DNA of 64,000 nt, from assembly GCF_012516375.2 (NCBI RefSeq), contig NZ_CP051204.2, positions 3,968,001-4,032,000 of the forward strand, written 5' to 3'. Every line of letters begins with the position of its first letter. Position 1 is the stretch's first letter. This DNA comes from Chitinophaga oryzae. Its GTDB lineage: Bacteria > Bacteroidota > Bacteroidia > Chitinophagales > Chitinophagaceae. Position numbers and translations under genes: made by a program. The notes below the pieces were generated by a model. That model made no database searches, had not been told where the DNA came from, and saw only the letters and a program-made list of their open reading frames with translations. Positions 25,002 to 32,450 of this stretch are shown here, one piece after another.

Positions 25002-26630
25002 ATGATGTCCTATATCAGATCAGTTGTTTGTTTATGCTTATTTTTTATCCCTGCCGGTTTGTGGGCGCAGGTGCCTGTGGTGACGCTGGGTCCCGCTGTA
25101 GAGGAGCCATTGGACGGATGGGACAAACTGATGCAGCTAAAAAACGGGCATACCTTCTGGTTGCATTTTTCCAAAAAGGAAGGGCTGCGGGTAACGGTAT
25201 ACAATGCCCGGCGGGAGCAGGTTGCAACTGATTCCGTGGCCGGCAGCCTGTGGAACGCGGCAGACCTGGAATCGACCGAAATCGACGGCATTTACGAAAT
25301 CAACGGTCAACCGGTGATCTTCCTGCAACAGCTGGTGAAATACGTCCCCGTTTTTTTCAGGTTGGTACTGGACCCGCAGACGGGTAAACTGCTGCGGGAG
25401 GACAAACTGGGCGAACTGCCCACTGTACAGCACCGCAGCGTATATGTACAGGAAAACCTGGCATCGCATGACTGTTACGTGGAAAAAGATCCTGACAGCG
25501 ACTACTATGCCGTCGCCTTTTTCAACGGCGCTGAAATACAGCGTAATGACAGCATGCGGGAACGTATCCGCGTGATGCATTTCTCGCCCGCCCATGAGCT
25601 GATCAATACCGGGCTCTATTACCTGCCGGATACGGCGTATAACTATTTCAGTTATATCAGCCTCTCGGTGCACGGCAAAGAAAAGGTGTATATGAGCACC
25701 GTAGGGTTCAATGCCAAAAGAAAGGGGAACGAGCCCTGGTCGAAGGTGTTGTTTTCAGCGCTGTCGCCCGACTCCGCGACATTTGCGCATCACGTTCTCG
25801 ACTATACGGCCAACTTTCGCGATGTGAGCGGATATCAGCAGTTCCTGCCGGCACGGAACGAAGTGAAGCTGATGTTGTATGCGCCCGGACAACGTGCGGA
25901 AGGCAGCAGCGGCATCTTCCTGAATACGCTGCTGGCTTCAGGCAAACTGAGAAAACATCAGCAGTTGTCTTTCCCCGAGCTGGGCAAAAACGTTCAGATC
26001 AACCTTGGCTATAAGGAAGATTATAAAGGCGTGCCACAGCGGGTATACTGGCATGCTGACGGCAGCGGGACGTTATTGCTGGAAGCGCTTACCCGCTACA
26101 AACAGGGCAACACACAGATCAACAAGCTGCATACCAACATGGGGGACATCGGCGTGGCCTTGCTGGACAGCAGCGGTCGCGAGAATGAAACGCTGGCGGT
26201 TTCCAAATACCAGTCCATCACCGGCGTCTGTGAGCCTTTTTCACTGCATCGCAGGATGAAGAGCGAATGGGTGTTCCGTAATAAGATCGCCGCGCTGAAT
26301 ACCAACACCTACCTGTCTTACGACTATGTCAATATTCCTAACGCCACTTTTATTTTGTTCAACGATTACCTGCAATACCTGGAAACCGGCGGACAGGATA
26401 AAGTGAAGAAACCGTTGAAGTATGCTGCAGATGCCAACGTTGTATGTTACCGTTTTTATAACGGTAAGATGGAGCGGCTTTTCCTGTTCGGCGCGCCGGA
26501 GGTAACGAAAGGGTATTACTGTATGATGGGCGCTTCCAGCTACGATGCCGTGCAGCGTGTATACGCTACCGTGATGATCAGCCGCAAAGGCACAGAGAAA
26601 AAAGCGGCTGTAGCGTGGATACAGTTTTAA
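25002..26630 (+). CDS. Unrecognised secreted protein
   Basis: A 542-residue protein with a signal peptide (MMSYIRSVVCLCLFFIPAGL then WAQ). The mature sequence is rich in beta-strand-like stretches (for example GHTFWLHFSKKEGLRVTVYN, VVCYRFYNGKMERLFLFGAP) and has no lipobox, transmembrane helix or catalytic motif I know. The regular strand pattern would suit a beta-propeller or similar fold. It overlaps the 3' end of the convergent endonuclease V gene by a few bases. An alternative start is the second ATG at 25005. No function is assigned. Confidence 0.8.
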   Translation: MMSYIRSVVCLCLFFIPAGLWAQVPVVTLGPAVEEPLDGWDKLMQLKNGHTFWLHFSKKEGLRVTVYNARREQVATDSVAGSLWNAADLESTEIDGIYEINGQPVIFLQQLVKYVPVFFRLVLDPQTGKLLREDKLGELPTVQHRSVYVQENLASHDCYVEKDPDSDYYAVAFFNGAEIQRNDSMRERIRVMHFSPAHELINTGLYYLPDTAYNYFSYISLSVHGKEKVYMSTVGFNAKRKGNEPWSKVLFSALSPDSATFAHHVLDYTANFRDVSGYQQFLPARNEVKLMLYAPGQRAEGSSGIFLNTLLASGKLRKHQQLSFPELGKNVQINLGYKEDYKGVPQRVYWHADGSGTLLLEALTRYKQGNTQINKLHTNMGDIGVALLDSSGRENETLAVSKYQSITGVCEPFSLHRRMKSEWVFRNKIAALNTNTYLSYDYVNIPNATFILFNDYLQYLETGGQDKVKKPLKYAADANVVCYRFYNGKMERLFLFGAPEVTKGYYCMMGASSYDAVQRVYATVMISRKGTEKKAAVAWIQF

Positions 26631-27321
26631 AGGTCTGCCGGTCTATATCCTGCAGGCAGGGCGCCCAGCCGGAACTGGTTGACCGCATTATGCGCCAGCC
26701 GGGTAGGTTCGGGCAGCCGGTATTTCCGCACACATTGTTCCACCAGTGACAGGCTGCCTTCCACATCGATGAGATGGCCGGGGAGACGAAGATGGGCTTT
26801 ACTTTTTGTTTGCTGCGCAGCACAGTGCCGATAACGACGCCTTGTTTATCGGTCAGCGGTGTGTGGGCGCCTTTCTCTTCCCCGGGTTCTTTATAGGTGC
26901 CGTACAGCTTTTTCTTGGCGCTGCCTACGGTCACCTGGCCGGCCAGTACCCCGAAATGGGAGGCGATGCCCATGCGCCGGGGATGAGCAATTCCATGGCC
27001 GTCCACCACCAGCACGTCCGGTTTCTGCGGCAGTTGCTGCCAGGCGTCCAGCAGTGCCGGTACTTCGCGGAAAGCCAGGAAGCCGGGCACATACGGGAAA
27101 GTAACTTCTTTAACGACGAGGCTGTAGCCCACCGGTTCCAGGCTGGGGAACCGCATCAGTACAATACCCGCATATACGGTGGTGCTGAACTTATTAAAAG
27201 AGATGTCTGCCCCGGCAATCAGTTGTATTTTCCCTTTAAAGGGCGCCGTGACCACCTGGTGGCGCAGCTCCTGCTGCAGCAGGGTAGCTTCGGGTACGGA
27301 GAGGGTGTTGTAGTCTTTCAT
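26627..27321 (-). pseudogene. nfi: Endonuclease V with a one-base frameshift
   Basis: Endonuclease V cuts DNA or RNA near inosine. From MKDYNTLSVPEATLLQQELR the sequence carries the family blocks AGADISFN (catalytic Asp), TFPYVPGFLAFREVP (Glu), VVDGHGIAHPRRMGIASHFG (Asp) and VGSAKKKLYGTYK. After PIFVSP the frame is wrong. Adding one base near 26779 restores GHLIDVEGSLSLVE, then CVRKYRLPEPTRLAHNAV and a stop at 26627-26629, exactly the family C-terminus, including the catalytic His of SPGH. The expected sequence at the break is CCCGGGG on the plus strand; CCGGGG is observed. It could be real decay or a sequencing error. It is the last gene of the MgtC-DUF763-nfi run. Confidence 0.88.
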
Positions 27322-27338
27322 GGATATCCGCTGTTGCT

Positions 27339-28538
27339 TCAGAATAATGATAATTGTTCGCCGTCTTTCGGCGGGGCAGCTTTCCCGAACACGGTACGGC
27401 CGCCATACTTCCACGAGTCCTGCTTTTCCCGTTCTATCACCTTTTCGAAATTGGCGTTAGGCTCAAAATCCTGCTCCATGCGCTGCGCTAACGTTGATAG
27501 CTTGCGGATGGCCTCCTGTTTATCGGTATGGCCTATTTTCGCTTTGTTCAGCGCGTCCCGCAGCGTTTCGATCGTTTCATCGTAGATCCGGGTGGGGACG
27601 GGAAACGGGTGTCCGTCTTTTCCGCCATGCGCAAAAGAAAACCGTGCCGGGTCTTCAAAGCGGGAGGGGGTACCGTGTATTACTTCACTGACCAGGGTGA
27701 GGGACTGCAGGGTGCGGGGGCCCACGCCTTCCAGCATCAGCAGGGATTCGAAGTTGGCGGGATGTATGTCGTGCGCCAGTGCCAGCACGCTGCCGAGGCG
27801 TTTCAGGTTGACGTTTTCCGCGCGCACCTCATGATGGGAGGGCATCACCAGGTTGCGTATTTCGGGCAACAGGTGTGCAGGTTTTTCCTCCAGCAACTGC
27901 AGGATACCGGTTTTGGTAGCAGCGGCCTGCGTATCGGTGAGATTGAGGATCATGCCCTGGTTGCGGCCATAAATGAAAGTGTGCGGCGCTTCGGTATAAG
28001 ACGTAAAGGCAGAGGAATGCCAATGGTAACGGCGTGCCATGCTGCTGGCGTCGTTCATGCCCTGCTGCACTACGGCCCAGTCGCCTTCGGTCGACAAAAC
28101 AAAAGAATGCAGGTACAGCTGGAAGCCGTCCTGGATGGCAGTATTATCCACCTTAGCGGTGAGTTTGCTGCTGTGTACGAGCTGATCGCCCGGGAGGCCG
28201 GTTTTATCGGCAATGCGCATCAGTTCGGCCGGTGTTTCACGGCTGTGCCGGCCTTTGCCGCCGCAGATATAGATGCCGAGTTCCTGGGAACGCGGGTTGA
28301 CAGCCTTTTTCAGCGCGCCCATCACGCTGGTGGTGATGCCGGAAGAGTGCCAGTCCATTCCCAGCACACATCCCAGCGCCTGAAACCAGCAGGGATCGCT
28401 GAGCCGCCTTATCACTTCGCTTTTTCCGTAATCCGTCACAATAGCCTCTACAATAGCGCCACCCAGAAGGGCCATCCGTTTGGCCAGCCAGGGTGGTACG
28501 TGACCATAGTGTAGCGGCATGTCTGCATAAGAGGGCAT
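27339..28538 (-). CDS. DUF763 domain protein
   Basis: A 399-residue protein of the DUF763 family, common in archaea and thermophiles and scattered in Bacteroidota; its function is unknown. Conserved stretches are ADMPLHYGHVPPWLAKRMAL, CVLGMDWHSSGITTSV, ICGGKGRHSRETP, FVLSTEGDWAVVQQGMND and ARRYHWHS. A helix-hairpin-helix-like segment, LLMLEGVGPRTLQSLTLVSE, suggests DNA binding. It precedes endonuclease V by 17 bases and follows the MgtC gene by 7, so a DNA-metabolism role is a reasonable guess from context. Confidence 0.85.
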   Translation of the reverse strand: MPSYADMPLHYGHVPPWLAKRMALLGGAIVEAIVTDYGKSEVIRRLSDPCWFQALGCVLGMDWHSSGITTSVMGALKKAVNPRSQELGIYICGGKGRHSRETPAELMRIADKTGLPGDQLVHSSKLTAKVDNTAIQDGFQLYLHSFVLSTEGDWAVVQQGMNDASSMARRYHWHSSAFTSYTEAPHTFIYGRNQGMILNLTDTQAAATKTGILQLLEEKPAHLLPEIRNLVMPSHHEVRAENVNLKRLGSVLALAHDIHPANFESLLMLEGVGPRTLQSLTLVSEVIHGTPSRFEDPARFSFAHGGKDGHPFPVPTRIYDETIETLRDALNKAKIGHTDKQEAIRKLSTLAQRMEQDFEPNANFEKVIEREKQDSWKYGGRTVFGKAAPPKDGEQLSLF

Positions 28539-28545
28539 GGTATGG

Positions 28546-29211
28546 TTACAGTGGATTTAGTTGTACCTGAAATTGTGATATGTGTTTGTTCTGTAGCAAA
28601 AATTCATCTAATCGTTCCATTTTGCTACGTTTTCCACGGACTGTGTAATTGACCTCGATCAGGTCTTCTTTGCGAACGGTTTGCATCCGCTTGAATTTTA
28701 ACCCGAAAGTATTGAGAATATGCTCCACATCTACCTGCGGGAACTTATCCTCATGAAAATAGATGGTATAGTAACGTTTGTCATTGATTTCAGCAATACT
28801 TTTTTCCGTGAACTCCATCAGGATAAGCACGATCAAAGCGCCTGCCAGTCCGCCTATGGCCAGTACGTACTGGCTCATGCCGATCGCCATGCCCAGGGCC
28901 GCGGCGATCCAGATGGAGGCCGCCGTGGTAATACCGTCGATGGTAAAATCATTTTTGAAAATCACGCCTGCGCCAATGAAACCCACGCCGGTGAGGATGT
29001 TGGAAGCTACGCGGTCAGAGCTGTTGGGATACCCCAGTTCAGCAGACAGGATCGTGAAGATGGTACTGCTGAGGCAGATAAGCGTCATAGTACGCATCCC
29101 TGCCGCCTTCCTTTTGTATTCCCGCTCCAGCCCCAGGATAGCGCCTATCAGCAGGGCGATGCATACTTTCAGGATCTGGTCTTCCTCTATTGTTTGTAGC
29201 AGATGTTTCAT
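28546..29211 (-). CDS. MgtC/SapB family membrane protein
   Basis: A 221-residue protein with an N-terminal membrane domain of about four helices and a cytoplasmic C-terminal domain. The MgtC signature is present: LIGAILGLEREYKRKAAGMR, MTLICLSSTIFTILS, and VGFIGAGVIFKNDFTIDGIT with TTAASIWIAAALGMAIGM. Family members regulate ATP synthase activity, magnesium homeostasis or survival under low Mg2+. The C-terminal ACT-like part (FHEDKFPQVDVEHILNTFGL) is kept. It is the first gene of the DUF763-nfi run. Confidence 0.9.
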   Translation of the reverse strand: MKHLLQTIEEDQILKVCIALLIGAILGLEREYKRKAAGMRTMTLICLSSTIFTILSAELGYPNSSDRVASNILTGVGFIGAGVIFKNDFTIDGITTAASIWIAAALGMAIGMSQYVLAIGGLAGALIVLILMEFTEKSIAEINDKRYYTIYFHEDKFPQVDVEHILNTFGLKFKRMQTVRKEDLIEVNYTVRGKRSKMERLDEFLLQNKHISQFQVQLNPL

Positions 29212-29302
29212 ATCGAAAGGTGGAAATGTACGCTTACAAATGTAAGGGTTGGCACAATTCTTTCCTGCATCTACTTAATTAAGAACAATAAATACCTGCC
29301 AT

Positions 29303-29500
29303 ATGAAGCCTTTCGTATATAAATTTTTTATGGTAGCCTGCGTTACAGGAATTCTCTGTATCCTTTTGTTTGCCTGTAACAGCAGCAGGGAAGCGTCCCG
29401 CGAAGCAGATTCAGCTGCGGCGACCGTTCCCCGGGTCGACAGTACCAGTGTAATACCGGTGGACACCACCGCGACCAAACCAGATACTACGCGCCAGTAA
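29303..29500 (+). CDS. Small lipoprotein
   Basis: A 65-residue protein with a lipoprotein signal: KFFMVACVTGILCILLFACN, the lipobox Cys at about residue 25. The remaining 40 residues are low-complexity, rich in Ser, Thr, Asp, Ala and Val (VDSTSVIPVDTTATKPDTTR). No family recognised. It lies just before a similar small lipoprotein. Confidence 0.68.
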   Translation: MKPFVYKFFMVACVTGILCILLFACNSSREASREADSAAATVPRVDSTSVIPVDTTATKPDTTRQ

Positions 29501-29570
29501 AAACATTTTAAAGGGGATGAAGTTTGTTTATACCATGTAACTGTTTATTTCACCCTTTAAACACTGGATC

Positions 29571-29828
29571 ATGAAAGTATCTCACCTGCTGTTAGCTGCC
29601 GGCATTTCAGCTGCTATGTTGACGGCCTGCGGCAACGGCGCACAAAACAACAACCAGGATTCGATGAACCTGAACAACAGCGGTACTACAGACACAGCCG
29701 CTATCCTTCCGGACACTGCGCCAGCCGCACAAACACCTCCGGGAGCTATTAATCCGGGCGAAGATTCAGCCCGCTTCGGTACCGGCGCCGGAGATTCCTC
29801 CAGAAATCCGGGGCACAAATCGCAATAG
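29571..29828 (+). CDS. Small lipoprotein, Asp/Thr/Ala/Pro-rich
   Basis: An 85-residue protein with lipoprotein signal MKVSHLLLAAGISAAMLTAC (Cys at residue 20) and a mature part of 65 residues rich in Asn, Asp, Thr, Ala, Pro and Gly. No catalytic motif. Similar in style to the preceding small lipoprotein, though the two do not align well. A long hairpin follows. Confidence 0.75.
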   Translation: MKVSHLLLAAGISAAMLTACGNGAQNNNQDSMNLNNSGTTDTAAILPDTAPAAQTPPGAINPGEDSARFGTGAGDSSRNPGHKSQ

Positions 29829-29843
29829 CTTGTAGCCCTAACG

Positions 29844-29889
29844 ATGCCTTACTACGGAATAAAAATTGTTTTTATCCGAAGTAAGGCAT
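29844..29889. terminator. Long hairpin terminator after the small lipoprotein
   Basis: Arms 29844-29865 (ATGCCTTACTACGGAATAAA) and 29869-29889 pair with two small mismatches over about 21 bp around a 3-base loop. The A/T-rich inner stem gives U-runs at the loop side. It separates the lipoprotein from the ABC transporter promoter. Confidence 0.75.
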
Positions 29890-29901
29890 TCCTTTATACA
29901 A

Positions 29902-29909
29902 TATATTTG
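29902..29909 (+). promoter_or_regulatory. Bacteroidota -7 promoter element of the ABC transporter
   Basis: TATATTTG, a perfect TAnnTTTG match, 46 bases before the ABC transporter ATG at 29948 and just after the terminator hairpin. The -33 region falls inside that hairpin. Confidence 0.66.
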
Positions 29910-29947
29910 CTGGTATATCGTCCCCATTAACAAAGTATAAATCCTAC

Positions 29948-31729
29948 ATGCAAAATGAAACCACTGCCGCCGTCCCGGCTCCCAAACCTGGCTTGAAATG
30001 GACGTCCCTTAAAAAGACCTTTCGTTTATTCCGTTATGTAAAACCTTATTGGGTCGAATTTGCCCTCGGGTTCGTTTTTCTGCTGATATCCAGCCTTGCC
30101 GGCCTGGCATTTCCCCGTCTGCTGGGCGACCTGGTCGACCCCAAAAGCGTCAATGACCTCCTTCATGGTTTCAACAAAGCGGGACTGTTGTTGGTGGCTG
30201 TTCTGATAGGACAGGCCATCTTCTCTTTTTTCCGTACCATCCTGTTTGTAAACGTCACTGAAAAAACGCTGGCCGCGCTGCGGCAGCATGTGTACAGCCA
30301 TATGATCCGGCTGCCCATGCGGTTTTTCCTCGAAAGAAGGGTGGGAGAGCTGAGCAGCCGTATTTCTTCCGATATCACCCTGTTGCAGGACACTTTTACC
30401 ACCACGCTGGCTGAGTTCATCCGTCAGATGGTGATCATCATCGGCGGCGTGATCATCCTGCTGGTCACCTCCTGGCAGCTGACCGCCTTCATGCTGGCCA
30501 TTCTTCCGGTCATGATGGTGGCAGCCGTTTTCTTCGGTAAGTTCATCCGCCAGTTCTCCAAACAGGTACAGACGCAGGTGGCCGCGGCCAACACGGTGGT
30601 GGAAGAAACGCTGCAGGGGATCGTAAACGTGAAGGCTTTTGCCAATGAATTTTTTGAAATAGCCCGCTACCGGCAGCGTACCAATGAAGCGGCCCGTATC
30701 GGCATGAAAAGCGGTAAGTACCGCGGGGCTTTTTCTTCTTTTATCATCCTCGGTATTTTCGGCGCCCTGGTGGCGGTGATCTGGAGAGGGGTGTCTATGG
30801 GCATGAGCACGCCCCAACTGCTGTCATTCATCCTGTATTCCGTATTTATCGGCGGTTCTATCGCCGGGTTGGCGGAGATATACACCAGCCTGCAGAAAAG
30901 CATCGGCGCCACGGAAAATCTTCTCGAAATACTGGACGAGCCGGAAGAAGCCATTACGGAGGTGGCGCAGATAGCGCCGGGAGAACAATTGGGCGGACAG
31001 ATTTCTTTCCGCAACATCTCTTTCCATTATCCTTCCCGGCCGGACCTCACCATTCTTGAAAACATTTCCTTTGAAGCGGAGGAAGACCAGAAAGTGGCCC
31101 TGGTGGGGCCCAGCGGTGCAGGAAAGAGCACCATCGTATCGCTGTTGCTGCGTCTTTACGATCCCGTAGAAGGCCGCATATTATATGACGGTAAGCCGGG
31201 TACTTCCATCCCGCTGTCGGTGCTTCGTTCCCAGATGGCGGTAGTGCCGCAGGACGTGTTTTTGTTCGGAGGCACGATCCGTGAGAATATCGCTTATGGC
31301 AAGCCGGATGCGACAGAAGCGGAAATTGAATCGGCCGCCCGTCAGGCCAACGCATGGGAATTTATCAAACATTTCCCGCTCGGCCTGGAGACCATCGTGG
31401 GGGAGCGCGGCATTCAGCTGTCCGGCGGCCAGCGTCAGCGCATCGCCATCGCAAGGGCGGTACTTAAAAATCCGCGTATCCTGATCCTCGACGAAGCGAC
31501 ATCCGCACTGGACTCCGAATCAGAAAGACTGGTGCAGGACGCGCTGGATAAACTGATGGAAGGCCGTACCTCCATCGTGATTGCGCATCGCCTGTCCACC
31601 ATCCGCCAGGCAGATAAAATTATTGTGCTCGACAAAGGCCACATCGTGGAACAAGGCACGCATGCGGAACTGATTGGCGTAGACGGAGGACTGTACCGCA
31701 TGCTGAGCGAAATGCAGTTCAGCCACTAA
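29948..31729 (+). CDS. ABC exporter, fused permease and ATPase
   Basis: A 593-residue half-transporter of the MsbA/LmrA/BmrA type, acting as a homodimer or heterodimer in the inner membrane. The N-terminal half has six helices and the coupling element around VVEETLQGIVNVKAFANE. The ATPase half carries Walker A (VGPSGAGKSTIVSLLLRLYD), Q-loop (VVPQDVFLFGGTIRENIAYG), signature ERGIQLSGGQRQRIAIARA, Walker B (RILILDEATSALDSESE) and the H-loop (IVIAHRLSTIRQADKI). No partner is next to it, so a homodimer is likely. Substrate not predictable; lipid or drug export are common. Confidence 0.93.
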   Translation: MQNETTAAVPAPKPGLKWTSLKKTFRLFRYVKPYWVEFALGFVFLLISSLAGLAFPRLLGDLVDPKSVNDLLHGFNKAGLLLVAVLIGQAIFSFFRTILFVNVTEKTLAALRQHVYSHMIRLPMRFFLERRVGELSSRISSDITLLQDTFTTTLAEFIRQMVIIIGGVIILLVTSWQLTAFMLAILPVMMVAAVFFGKFIRQFSKQVQTQVAAANTVVEETLQGIVNVKAFANEFFEIARYRQRTNEAARIGMKSGKYRGAFSSFIILGIFGALVAVIWRGVSMGMSTPQLLSFILYSVFIGGSIAGLAEIYTSLQKSIGATENLLEILDEPEEAITEVAQIAPGEQLGGQISFRNISFHYPSRPDLTILENISFEAEEDQKVALVGPSGAGKSTIVSLLLRLYDPVEGRILYDGKPGTSIPLSVLRSQMAVVPQDVFLFGGTIRENIAYGKPDATEAEIESAARQANAWEFIKHFPLGLETIVGERGIQLSGGQRQRIAIARAVLKNPRILILDEATSALDSESERLVQDALDKLMEGRTSIVIAHRLSTIRQADKIIVLDKGHIVEQGTHAELIGVDGGLYRMLSEMQFSH

Positions 31730-31734
31730 TATGT

Positions 31735-31754
31735 TCCCGGGCTGAAGCCCGGGA
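31735..31754 (+). terminator. Short GC hairpin after the ABC exporter
   Basis: TCCCGGGC (31735-31742) and GCCCGGGA (31747-31754) form an 8-bp stem with a TGAA loop, 6 bases past the stop. No U-run follows, so termination is possible but unproven. Confidence 0.55.
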
Positions 31755-31786
31755 CACAGAGGAAAACAGGAGTCTGAAGATTTAAA

Positions 31787-32260
31787 CTACATATAGGGCT
31801 TCATCTCTTCGTCGATATCTTTCCGGAGGTCCATCAGCTTTTTGGCATAACTCTCCATACTGATCTCATTAGCCGTACGCGGTGTCCATTTGGGCACCGG
31901 TATGGTTTTACCGTTGTCGTCTACCGCCGCAAACACCATCACGCAGTGCGTGGTTTTCTGTTTGTGCTGCTGCCGCGGATTGCCGGCAAAAACATCAATG
32001 GAGATATGCATACTGGTATTACCGGTGTAGATGATGGTAGCGGTAATTTCCACCAGGTCGCCGATGGCAATCGGTTTGAAAAAGCGGATGCCGCCTACAT
32101 ATACGGTGACCGCATATTGCCCGCTCCAGTTGGCCGCGCAGGTATAACCCGCCTGGTCTATCCATTTCATCACGGAGCCGCCGTGTACTTTGCCGCCAAA
32201 GTTGACGTCAGAAGGTTCGGCGAGAAAGCGCAGGGTAATAGTATGATAAATAGAGTCCAT
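31787..32260 (-). CDS. Acyl-CoA thioesterase (hotdog fold)
   Basis: A 157-residue hotdog-fold enzyme hydrolysing acyl-CoA to free fatty acid and CoA. The family signature is PSDVNFGGKVHGGSVMKWID, followed by YTCAANWSGQYAVTVYVGGI, FFKPIAIGDLVEITATIIYT, and VMVFAAVDDNGKTIPVP. The Asp of the MKWID turn is the usual catalytic acid in this class. The start at 32260 (MDSIYHTITLRF) is chosen because the earlier ATG at 32290 lies in the inverted repeat. It is downstream of the TonB-linked gene on the same strand but separated from it by that repeat. Confidence 0.92.
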   Translation of the reverse strand: MDSIYHTITLRFLAEPSDVNFGGKVHGGSVMKWIDQAGYTCAANWSGQYAVTVYVGGIRFFKPIAIGDLVEITATIIYTGNTSMHISIDVFAGNPRQQHKQKTTHCVMVFAAVDDNGKTIPVPKWTPRTANEISMESYAKKLMDLRKDIDEEMKPYM

Positions 32261-32274
32261 GTAGTTGATTTTTT

Positions 32275-32449
32275 TCACGCAAAGAAACACTTAAGGCCTG
32301 CGTTATTTTGTAAGAACGCAAAGAGCGAAGATCGCGATTTGATTATACAATATATTATACCGGGTACAATAATACAATATTCTCAAATGTAATCTTCGCT
32401 CTTTGCGTTCTTACAAAATAACGCAGGCCTTAAGTGTTTCTTTGCGTGA
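32275..32449. repeat. Perfect 58-bp inverted repeat, type B (first copy)
   Basis: Arms 32275-32332 and 32392-32449 are perfect reverse complements over 58 bp; the 59-base spacer is AT-rich. The arms carry CTTTGCGTTCTTACAAAATA and ACGCAGGCCTTAAGTG modules and TTTGCGTGA at the outer end. The right arm ends one base before the stop codon of the outer-membrane protein gene. The same modules recur at 35152-35367. Confidence 0.96.
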
Positions 32450-32450
32450 G

